A stretch of DNA of 64,000 nt from GCA-2683135 sp964507445 (GTDB lineage: Bacteria; Planctomycetota; GCA-002687715): the NCBI GenBank assembly GCA_964507445.1, contig CAZDQF010000007.1:139174-203173 (forward strand), read 5' to 3'. Below the pieces are notes generated by a model. That model did no database searches, was not told where the DNA came from, and saw only the letters and a list, made by a program, of their open reading frames with translations. Shown piece by piece: positions 53,219-60,576 of this stretch. The position numbers and the translations under genes were made by a program. Each line of letters begins with the position of its first letter. Position 1 is the first letter of the stretch.

Positions 53219-53920
53219 ATGACCCCATTCGTCATCCTCCATCTCGAGCGCTCCGGATCGGACATGTTGCGGGCCATGCTCAACGGCCACCCCCAGGTCC
53301 GTTGCGAGGGCGAGCTGTTCGACGTGGACGGGCAGGGGGAGGGGACCCCGGGAGAAGCGGCTCACAACGCCGGCATCCTGGCGCGGCTGTGGGCGTCCGA
53401 CATCCGGGCGCCGGGCTTCAAGCTCAAGATCCCCGCCCAGCTGGACGCCTACCCTGACGTGTTCGCCAGCTTGACGGAGCCTGCTGCGGACGTCCGCTGC
53501 ATCGCCCTCTTCCGCCAGAACCTGCTCAAGCACGCCATCTCCAAGCAGAACCAGATGCGCCTGCTGGCGCGCGGAGAGGGCCCCACCCATCTGGCGCCGG
53601 TGGACGTCGGCCCGCTCCACCTCGACATCGACCTGGCCCTCGCCTACATCCGCGACACGGAACGCATCATCCGCGACTACCACCCCCTGGTGCGACGGTT
53701 CGCGCGCTGGCACCTCGTCCACTACGAGGACCTGATCACCCGCACCGCCGACGTGGGCGCCGCCGTCCTCGACTTCCTCGACCTCCCCGCCCACCGCGAC
53801 CTCGTCCCCACCACCCACAAGGTCACCCCGGACCGCCTCCAGGACGCCCTCGCCAACTACGACGCCGTCGCCGCCGCCATGACCGACAACGGGCTGAGCC
53901 GCTTCCTCAGCGCTCCCTGA
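53219..53920 (+). CDS. sulfotransferase-family protein
   Basis: A cytoplasmic protein of 233 residues. The N-terminal FVILHLERSGSDMLRAMLNGHP matches the 5'-phosphosulfate-binding loop of PAPS-dependent sulfotransferases of the Stf0/sulfotransfer type. A LFRQNLLKHAISKQ segment resembles the 3'-phosphate-binding region, and FARWHLVHYEDLI matches the late YEDL element. Such enzymes transfer sulfate from PAPS to carbohydrates, lipids or proteins. It lies 54 nt after the sulfatase, so addition and removal of sulfate are encoded side by side. Acceptor unknown. Confidence 0.78.
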   Translation: MTPFVILHLERSGSDMLRAMLNGHPQVRCEGELFDVDGQGEGTPGEAAHNAGILARLWASDIRAPGFKLKIPAQLDAYPDVFASLTEPAADVRCIALFRQNLLKHAISKQNQMRLLARGEGPTHLAPVDVGPLHLDIDLALAYIRDTERIIRDYHPLVRRFARWHLVHYEDLITRTADVGAAVLDFLDLPAHRDLVPTTHKVTPDRLQDALANYDAVAAAMTDNGLSRFLSAP

Positions 53921-53992
53921 CCCGACCCCTCCGGGCTTCGCAGATTCCCTCAGACACCCGTCCAGATTCGGGTAACGGACAGGTGGGCACGA

Positions 53993-55177
53993 TGCGTAGA
54001 GCCCCTCCGGAGCCTGAGCCATGACCGAAGCCGATTCCCCGCAACCGCAACCCAATCCTGAGTGTCCGTCGACGCAGCCGGTTCCGGGGGACCGGAGCGG
54101 TGATGAGCTGTCGGCGGAGAAGATCGGTCCGTATTCCATCGTCCGGGAGCTGGGCCGGGGTGGGCAGGGGTTGGTGTACCTGGCGGAGGATACGCGGCTC
54201 GGGCGACGGGTGGCGTTGAAGGTGTTGACGAGCTGGGGAGCGGCGACGGAGCAGGTGGTGGAGCGGTTCCGGAGGGAGGCGGCCATCGCATCCAGGCTGG
54301 AGCACCCCGGGATCTGCACGGTGTATGAGACCGGTACGGCGCAGGGGGTGCCGTACATGGCGATGCGGTTGGTGGAGGGGGAGAGCCTTTCCAACCGGAT
54401 CGCCACGTCAACGACGGAGGGGGTGAGTGAGGCCCTGAGTTTCATCGATCTCGAGGATGAGGAGCCCACCGCCGACACGGAGGCGGACGCCCCCACCTCC
54501 GACACCGCCGCCCAGACCACACAGGCCGAGATCCTGCGCATCGCCAAGCTCATGGAGGCCGCCGCCCGTGCCCTCCACACCGCACACGAGGCCGGGGTCA
54601 TCCACCGCGACATCAAACCGGGGAACATCATGATCACCCCGGACGGCGACCCGGTGCTCTTAGACTTCGGGCTCGCCCGCGAATCCGACGGCGACCAACC
54701 CACCCTCACCCAGACCGGCGACATCTTCGGCACCCCGGCCTACATGGCCCCGGAGCAGTTGCTCGCCCAGCGCATGCAGGTGGACCGTCGCGCTGACGTC
54801 TGGGCCCTCGGCGTCACGCTGTTCGAATGCCTCTGCCTCAAACGCCCCTTCGAGGCCCCCACCCGGGACGGGCTCTACCAACAGATCCTGCACCGGGATC
54901 CGCCAGACCTGCGCAAGCTCAACAAGTCCATCCCCAAGGACCTGGCGGTGATCGTGCAGACCGCTACGGAGAAGGATCGGGACCGGCGCTACCAGACCGC
55001 CCTGGACTTCGCCGAAGACCTGCGCCGCTTCCGCACCTTCGAACCGATCCAAGCCAAACCCGTAGGCCAGCTCACCAAGCTGGTCCGCTGGACCCAGCGC
55101 AACCCTGCGGTCGCCACCCTCACCGCCGCCCTCTTCCTCGCCATGGCTACGGGGTTGATCTGGATCTGGTCGCAGAA
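53993..55177 (+). repeat. copy 1 of a 1.18-kb direct repeat (5' halves of two kinase genes)
   Basis: This stretch starts about 28 nt upstream of the first kinase-FGE gene and ends just after its transmembrane segment. It recurs at 57130-58308. From 54121 on the two copies align at a constant offset of 3131 nt without gaps. Long blocks appear identical (for example about 54690-55010), while a block near 54385-54545 is visibly diverged. Confidence 0.88.
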
Positions 55178-57059
55178 CACAGCGCTGCAGGCGAAGACAG
55201 AGGAGGCCCAGGCCAGCGCCACGGCCCTCCGACGCAGCAACCAGAACCTGGAGGCCAAGACCGCGGAGGCGGAGGCCAACGCCCGCTTGGCGGAGCAGAA
55301 AGCACAGGAAGCTCAGGCGAACGCCGCCGCCCTTCAACGCAGCAACCAGGAATTGGAAGCCACGACCGCGGAATCGCAAGCCAACCTCACGGAGTGGGAG
55401 CGGCTGGCGGACGGCCGGCGTCTGGATGACCTGGTGGAGGAGGCGAACGGTCCTTTGTGGCCGGCCGTACCAAACAACGTGACCGGGTACGGCGACTGGC
55501 TCACCCGGGCGCGGGCGTTGACGGCGAAGCTGCCGGAGCATGAAGCGGCGCTGGAGACGTTGCGAGCCCAGGGGAGCTACGACGAGGCGGCGGATCGGCA
55601 GCGCTTGGCGGTGGAGCATCAGCGGCTGGCAACTCTGGCCGGGGACCTGGAGCGAGCGGAGGCGGAGGTCGCCAAGGCAACGGCGGCGGCGGACGCACTC
55701 CAGGGGCAGATGGACGCCCTGGAAGACAAGCAGGACCAAGGCCGGCTGTCGCGGGCCGAGCAACGAGCCCTGCTGCGGCTGGAGACGCAGACGGAGACTG
55801 CGACCGCAGCGGCCATCGCGGCACAGACCAAGGTCTCCGACCTGCACGCGGAGCGGGAGCGTCTGCAAGCGGTGACCTCGATACGGTTCTCCTGGGCGTT
55901 CACCGACGAAGGGGACCAACTGCGGCACGACAAGCTGCGGGACCTGGTGGCGGGGTTGGTCGCGCTGACGGCGGAGCCGACGGCCAAGACGGTGACGGTT
56001 GCTGGCATGGAGCAGCGTCTCAACGACGCCGTGGCGCTGAAGCGTCGGCTGGCGGCAGATGACGCCGCGTCCTGGCGCCGCTGCCTGGCGGATCTCTCTC
56101 GTCCCGAGCCCCCCTACCACGACCTGAAGTTCAGACCGATCCCGGGGCTGGTGCCCCTGGGCCGTGACCGGGATTCCGGGCTGTGGGAGTTCTGGCATGT
56201 GGCCAGCGGCAAACGGCCGCATTGGGACGGGGAACTCCTGGGCCTGGGCAAGGTCCGGTTGCACCCGGACTCCGGTGCGGAGGGGATCGTGATGGTCTTG
56301 CTTCCCGCAGGGTCGTTTCGCATGGGGGCCGTGAGACCCGATGCCGTTCATCCGAAGGGCTCTCCGAACGTGGACCACGAAGCCAAACCGGACGAAGGCC
56401 CGGTGCACGAGGTCACCCTGGACGCCTACCTGATAGCCAAACACGAGGTGACCCAGGGGCAGTGGGTACGACTATGGGGTGAGAATCCAACGCACTACCG
56501 AGCCGGTAGCACATACAACGGGCAAGTTGCCACCTTGCGCATGCCCGTGTCTGACGTTTCGTGGAGACAGAGTTGGGAGGCATGCCGAAGATGGGGGCTT
56601 CAGCTACCTACTGAAGCTCAGTGGGAGCGTGCGTGCAGAGCAGGAACGACGACTCGGTTCTTCACGGGGAACGACTTGGCGTCATTGCGTGGTTTCGCCA
56701 ACATCGCGGATGCCTCGCGAGCCCGCAACCACACCGGGCCGGCCGAAATCAGATTCGATGATGGGGTCATCAATCTTGCCCCGGTGAGTGCGTTGCAGCC
56801 CAACCCGTTCGGGCTGCACGACGTCCACGGCAACGTGTGGGAGTGGTGCCGAGATGGTTACGATTCGTATGAATCCAATCACCCTCGGCCCGGCCACGGA
56901 CTACGGACTCCCTGGAGAACTGTCCGCGAGTGCATCATTCGGGGTGGCAGTTTCAGGTCCATGGGGCTCCACCTCCGCGCCGCATGTCGTGAGCAACACG
57001 TTCCCGACTGGATGTACTTCAACGTTGGGTTTCGCGCGGCCCTGGGGGTTGCCCAGTGA
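54021..57059 (+). CDS. membrane Ser/Thr protein kinase with extracytoplasmic coiled coil and FGE-fold domain (copy 1)
   Basis: A transmembrane receptor kinase of 1012 residues. The kinase domain (about 36-330) has glycine loop LGRGGQG, Lys67, HRD with D197, DFG D215 and GTPAYMAPEQ, all intact. An acidic insert of about 45 residues (near 128-170) sits between the hinge and the alphaE region. A transmembrane helix lies at about 363-385. A Lys/Glu/Ala-rich coiled coil follows to about 620. The C-terminal FGE-sulfatase/C-type-lectin-like domain (about 755-1012) has MVLLPAGSFRMG, KHEVTQGQW, LPTEAQWERACRAG, DVHGNVWEWCRDG and VGFRAAL. The cysteine pair of true FGE was not seen, so the domain is probably a sensor. 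Base composition drops in the last 550 nt. Confidence 0.9.
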   Translation: MTEADSPQPQPNPECPSTQPVPGDRSGDELSAEKIGPYSIVRELGRGGQGLVYLAEDTRLGRRVALKVLTSWGAATEQVVERFRREAAIASRLEHPGICTVYETGTAQGVPYMAMRLVEGESLSNRIATSTTEGVSEALSFIDLEDEEPTADTEADAPTSDTAAQTTQAEILRIAKLMEAAARALHTAHEAGVIHRDIKPGNIMITPDGDPVLLDFGLARESDGDQPTLTQTGDIFGTPAYMAPEQLLAQRMQVDRRADVWALGVTLFECLCLKRPFEAPTRDGLYQQILHRDPPDLRKLNKSIPKDLAVIVQTATEKDRDRRYQTALDFAEDLRRFRTFEPIQAKPVGQLTKLVRWTQRNPAVATLTAALFLAMATGLIWIWSQNTALQAKTEEAQASATALRRSNQNLEAKTAEAEANARLAEQKAQEAQANAAALQRSNQELEATTAESQANLTEWERLADGRRLDDLVEEANGPLWPAVPNNVTGYGDWLTRARALTAKLPEHEAALETLRAQGSYDEAADRQRLAVEHQRLATLAGDLERAEAEVAKATAAADALQGQMDALEDKQDQGRLSRAEQRALLRLETQTETATAAAIAAQTKVSDLHAERERLQAVTSIRFSWAFTDEGDQLRHDKLRDLVAGLVALTAEPTAKTVTVAGMEQRLNDAVALKRRLAADDAASWRRCLADLSRPEPPYHDLKFRPIPGLVPLGRDRDSGLWEFWHVASGKRPHWDGELLGLGKVRLHPDSGAEGIVMVLLPAGSFRMGAVRPDAVHPKGSPNVDHEAKPDEGPVHEVTLDAYLIAKHEVTQGQWVRLWGENPTHYRAGSTYNGQVATLRMPVSDVSWRQSWEACRRWGLQLPTEAQWERACRAGTTTRFFTGNDLASLRGFANIADASRARNHTGPAEIRFDDGVINLAPVSALQPNPFGLHDVHGNVWEWCRDGYDSYESNHPRPGHGLRTPWRTVRECIIRGGSFRSMGLHLRAACREQHVPDWMYFNVGFRAALGVAQ

Positions 57060-57129
57060 ACACTCAGCGAACTCGCACTGCACAGTGCCCTCCCATGCTC
57101 AGCTGCATCGAGGTGTCGGTGGGGCGAGG

Positions 57130-58308
57130 TGCGTAGAGCCCCTTTGGAGCCTGAGCCATGACCGAAGCCGATCTCCCGCAACCTGATCCTGAATTGCCGT
57201 CGACGGAGCCGGTTCATAGAGGGCGGTCCGGTGATGAGCTGTCGGAGGAGAAGATCGGTCCGTACACGGTCGTCCGGGAGCTGGGCCGGGGTGGGCAGGG
57301 ATTGGTGTACCTGGCGGAGGATACGCGGCTCGGGCGACGGGTGGCGTTGAAGGTGTTGACGAGCTGGGGAGCGGCGACGGAGCAGGTGGTGGAGCGGTTC
57401 CGGAGGGAGGCGGCCATCGCATCCAGGCTGGAGCACCCCGGGATCTGCACGGTGTATGAGACCGGTACGGCGCAGGGGGTGCCGTACATGGCGATGCGGT
57501 TGGTGGAGGGGGAGAGCCTCTCGACCCGGATCGCGTCGGCGACGACGGAAGGGGTCTCGGAGGCCCTGAGCTTCATGGACCTTGAGGAGGACGAGCCCGC
57601 CGCGGACACGGAAGCGGACGCCGCCACCTTGGACACCGCCGCTCAGAGCACGCAGGCCGAGGTCCTTCGCATCGCCAAGCTCATGGAGGCCGCCGCCCGT
57701 GCGCTGCACACCGCACACGAGGCCGGGGTCATCCACCGTGACATCAAACCGGGCAACATCATGGTCACCCCGGAGGGCGACCCGGTGCTCCTGGACTTCG
57801 GGCTCGCCCGCGAATCCGACGGCGACCAACCCACCCTCACCCAGACCGGCGACATCTTCGGCACCCCGGCCTACATGGCCCCGGAGCAGTTGCTCGCCCA
57901 GCGCATGCAGGTGGACCGTCGCGCTGACGTCTGGGCCCTCGGCGTCACGCTGTTCGAATGCCTCTGCCTCAAACGCCCCTTCGAGGCCCCCACCCGGGAC
58001 GGGCTCTACCAACAGATCCTGCACCGGGATCCGCCAGACCTGCGCAAGCTCAACAAGTCCATCCCCAAGGACCTGGCGGTGATCGTGCAGACCGCTACGG
58101 AGAAGGATCGGGACCGGCGCTACCAGACCGCCCTGGACTTCGCGGAAGACCTCCGTCGCTTCCGCACCTTCGAACCCATCCAAGCCAAACCCGTCAGTCA
58201 GCTCACCAAGCTCGTCCGCTGGACCCAGCGCAATCCTGCGGTCGCCACCCTCACCGCCGCCCTGTTCCTCGCCATGGCCACGGGCCTGATCTGGATCTGG
58301 TCGCAGAA
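57130..58308 (+). repeat. copy 2 of the 1.18-kb direct repeat
   Basis: Second copy of 53993-55177, covering the leader (TGCGTAGAGCCCCT), the start of the second kinase gene, its kinase domain and transmembrane helix. It breaks off just after the shared TCGCAGAA, where the two genes become clearly different. Confidence 0.88.
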
Positions 58309-60244
58309 GCGAGCGTTGACGGCCAGTAACACGCAGTTGCAGGCGAAGACCGAGGAAGCCCAGGCCAGTGCCGCTGCTCTCTCACGTACCAATGATGATC
58401 TGAAGCTGAAGACGGAGGAGGCCGAAGCGAGCGCTCGTCGAGCGGAAGAGAGCGCTGCGGCGCTGGCTCTCACCAATCGGGAATTGCAGGAGAAGACGGC
58501 GGAGGCGAAGGCCAACGCACGACGGGCGGAGGAGAAGACGGCGGAGGCGGAAGCGAACGCCAGGGCCGCTCGCGCCAATCTCGTCGAATGGGAGCGACTG
58601 GCAGATGGCCGTCGACTGGATGATCTCCTCGGCGCCGCGAACAGTCGGCTCTGGCCTGCAGTGCCTACGAAGATTCCGGCATACGAGGAGTGGATCGCTG
58701 CTGCCAAGGCGTTGACGGCCAAGCGGGCGCAGCATGCGGCGGCACTTGATGCTCTCCGGGGTCGCGGGCAGCACGATGATGAGGGTGACGGGCGCCGTTT
58801 CGCGGATGCCCGATCCCGCTTGGCTGACATCGCCGAAGAAATGAGGCGCTCGAAGGCGATGACCAAGGAGGCCACATCGGCGTTACGGGAGTTCGAGACG
58901 GAGATAGATGATCTCGAACGTGTCGCCGCAGCGAAGGGAGCGCCGGTAGACGATCGCGCCGTTTCCCGCCTACAACAACGATCTGCGTCGGCGGAGGCGG
59001 CCATCCTCAAGGAACGCAACACCATGGCGAAGCTGGTCGTCCAACAGAAGCGGGCCGAGACGGAGTCGGTGACTCCTCGGTCGTGGAAGTTCTCGGATGA
59101 GGGCGACCAACTGAGGCACGACAAGTTACGGGACTTGGTTGCGGGATTGGGCGCCCTGATTGGGGAACCTGGTCCGACAGGCGTGACGATCGCTGGAATC
59201 GAGCAGCGAGTGAGTCTGGCCAGGGAGCTGCAACGCCGGCTCGAATCGACTGACGTCGGGGCATGGGCGCGATGTGTGGCCGATGTGGGGCGGGAGGGCT
59301 CTCCGTACATGGGGCTCGAGCTTGAGCCGATCCCGGGTCTGGTGCCGCTCGGTCGGGATCGCGGTTCGAACCTGTGGGAATTCTGGCACGTGGCCAGCGG
59401 ACAGCGGCCACAGTGGGATGGAGAGCCCTTGGGAGTGGGGACGGTCCGGCTGCATCCAAGTTCCGGCCAAGAGGGCATTGTCATGGTCCTGGTGCCGGGT
59501 GGGACGTTCCGAATGGGAGCCATGAAGCCAGATGCGGACCATGCTGTGGGGGAACCAAACGTGGACGTCGAGGCGCAGCCTCGGGAAGGCCCGGTTCACG
59601 ACGTCACCTTGGAGTCCTACTTCATCGCCAAGCACGAAGTGTCACAAGGCCAGTGGTCGCGTCTATGGGGCAAGAACCCATCGTCCTACCAACCGGGCAC
59701 GTGGCCAGGCGTCACCTCGCGGATGGCGGTGACGAACGTCGACTGGGCCCAATGTCGGGAGAGCTGCCGCCGCTGGGGGCTGGAATTGCCGACCGAGTCC
59801 AGATGGGAGCACGCATGTCGCGCGGGAACCACGACGAGGTTCTTCACCGGCCATGATGTGGCTTCGCTCTTGGGATTCGCCAACATCGCGGACGTCACTT
59901 ACGGCGCGGCGGGGGGCGCCGGTTTCGAACGCGATTTCGATGATGGGATGGTGGTGCAGGGCGCCATAGGTGGGCTCAAGGCCAACCCCTTCGGGCTTCA
60001 CGACGTGCACGGCAACGTCTTCGAATGGTGCCTCGATGGCCACGATGTGGATGCCTACGGGAAACGGCAGCCGCGAGTCGGGGACGGGCTGCGCGGCCCC
60101 TTGGAGGGGGTCCGTCAGCGGGTGGCACGGGGTGGTTGCTTCAACGGGGTTTCCGGATTTGCGTTCTCCGCGTTCCGTCACCAGCACGGACCGACCGTGC
60201 GCAATGCGGACCTGGGCTTTCGTCCGGCGTTGAGCATCAGGTAA
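57158..60244 (+). CDS. membrane Ser/Thr protein kinase with extracytoplasmic coiled coil and FGE-fold domain (copy 2)
   Basis: Tandem paralog of the preceding gene, 1028 residues. Kinase residues Lys65, D195 (HRD) and D213 (DFG) are intact, and the acidic insert is present but diverged. The transmembrane helix at about 361-383 is near-identical to copy 1. The coiled coil is longer, with repeated TEEAEASARRAEE-type units. The FGE-fold domain (about 768-1028) has MVLVPGGTFRMG, KHEVSQGQW, LPTESRWEHACRAG, DVHGNVFEWC and LGFRPAL, but little close identity to copy 1 in between. The kinases may signal to the same cytoplasmic targets from different external ligands. It starts 99 nt after copy 1. Confidence 0.9.
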   Translation: MTEADLPQPDPELPSTEPVHRGRSGDELSEEKIGPYTVVRELGRGGQGLVYLAEDTRLGRRVALKVLTSWGAATEQVVERFRREAAIASRLEHPGICTVYETGTAQGVPYMAMRLVEGESLSTRIASATTEGVSEALSFMDLEEDEPAADTEADAATLDTAAQSTQAEVLRIAKLMEAAARALHTAHEAGVIHRDIKPGNIMVTPEGDPVLLDFGLARESDGDQPTLTQTGDIFGTPAYMAPEQLLAQRMQVDRRADVWALGVTLFECLCLKRPFEAPTRDGLYQQILHRDPPDLRKLNKSIPKDLAVIVQTATEKDRDRRYQTALDFAEDLRRFRTFEPIQAKPVSQLTKLVRWTQRNPAVATLTAALFLAMATGLIWIWSQKRALTASNTQLQAKTEEAQASAAALSRTNDDLKLKTEEAEASARRAEESAAALALTNRELQEKTAEAKANARRAEEKTAEAEANARAARANLVEWERLADGRRLDDLLGAANSRLWPAVPTKIPAYEEWIAAAKALTAKRAQHAAALDALRGRGQHDDEGDGRRFADARSRLADIAEEMRRSKAMTKEATSALREFETEIDDLERVAAAKGAPVDDRAVSRLQQRSASAEAAILKERNTMAKLVVQQKRAETESVTPRSWKFSDEGDQLRHDKLRDLVAGLGALIGEPGPTGVTIAGIEQRVSLARELQRRLESTDVGAWARCVADVGREGSPYMGLELEPIPGLVPLGRDRGSNLWEFWHVASGQRPQWDGEPLGVGTVRLHPSSGQEGIVMVLVPGGTFRMGAMKPDADHAVGEPNVDVEAQPREGPVHDVTLESYFIAKHEVSQGQWSRLWGKNPSSYQPGTWPGVTSRMAVTNVDWAQCRESCRRWGLELPTESRWEHACRAGTTTRFFTGHDVASLLGFANIADVTYGAAGGAGFERDFDDGMVVQGAIGGLKANPFGLHDVHGNVFEWCLDGHDVDAYGKRQPRVGDGLRGPLEGVRQRVARGGCFNGVSGFAFSAFRHQHGPTVRNADLGFRPALSIR

Positions 60245-60346
60245 ATGTGCCCTGGGGGCTCGGGCTTGCGCCGCGTCCCGATCTAACTCGACCTTCTGTC
60301 AGCTGTTGCGTCTCTTCGTCGAGCGCGTGGAGTCGTCAGGGTTCGG

Positions 60347-60371
60347 TCCAGGGTCGAATTCCCTGGGTTTT
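60347..60371 (+). terminator. probable terminator after the second kinase-FGE gene
   Basis: CCAGGG (60348-60353) and CCCTGG (60361-60366) form a 6-bp stem with a 7-nt loop, followed by GTTTT. It is about 100 nt beyond the stop codon. Confidence 0.5.
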
Positions 60372-60419
60372 CGATTAGACGCGCCCCCAGGAATGGGAAA
60401 AGGAAGGGTGTATTGCAAT

Positions 60420-60435
60420 GTCGCAGATTTGCGAC
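60420..60435. promoter_or_regulatory. short palindrome, possible operator or hairpin
   Basis: GTCGCA and TGCGAC flank GATT: perfect 6-bp arms with a 4-nt centre, 142 nt upstream of the subtilase ATG. Confidence 0.3.
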
Positions 60436-60461
60436 GAACCCAGTGGGCACGGCTCCCTTCG

Positions 60462-60481
60462 AATTCAGGCTAATTCAGGCT
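60462..60481. repeat. tandem 10-bp direct repeat
   Basis: AATTCAGGCT occurs twice back to back in the leader of the subtilase gene. Confidence 0.6.
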
Positions 60482-60576
60482 GAAGGGAACGCCGATGCGC
60501 ACATCTCAGCCAATTCAGTACTCCCCCAGCGCTCGACGCCAAGTCGTGCGTCCCCCATTTCGAAGGAAGTCGTAGC

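Larger units (their letters stand above)
60245..60576 (+). other. intergenic leader region with small repeats
   Basis: These 332 bp between the second kinase gene and the subtilase hold several small elements. A candidate terminator lies at 60347-60371, and a palindrome GTCGCA-GATT-TGCGAC at 60420-60435. A perfect tandem 10-bp repeat (AATTCAGGCT twice) occupies 60462-60481, and a ribosome-binding site (GAAGGAAG) lies near 60560-60567. No gene was recognised; the sequence is less GC-rich than its surroundings. Confidence 0.5.

Noticed and set aside
54660..56444. A long open frame antisense to the first kinase-FGE gene (and a similar one in the second)
   Set aside because: Their mutual similarity only reflects the duplicated kinase DNA; the kinase motifs on the + strand are decisive.
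56283..57059. A true formylglycine-generating enzyme activating the nearby sulfatase
   Set aside because: The FGE-fold domain lies on the extracytoplasmic side of a receptor kinase and lacks the conserved active-site cysteine pair, so catalytic maturation of the sulfatase is not supported.
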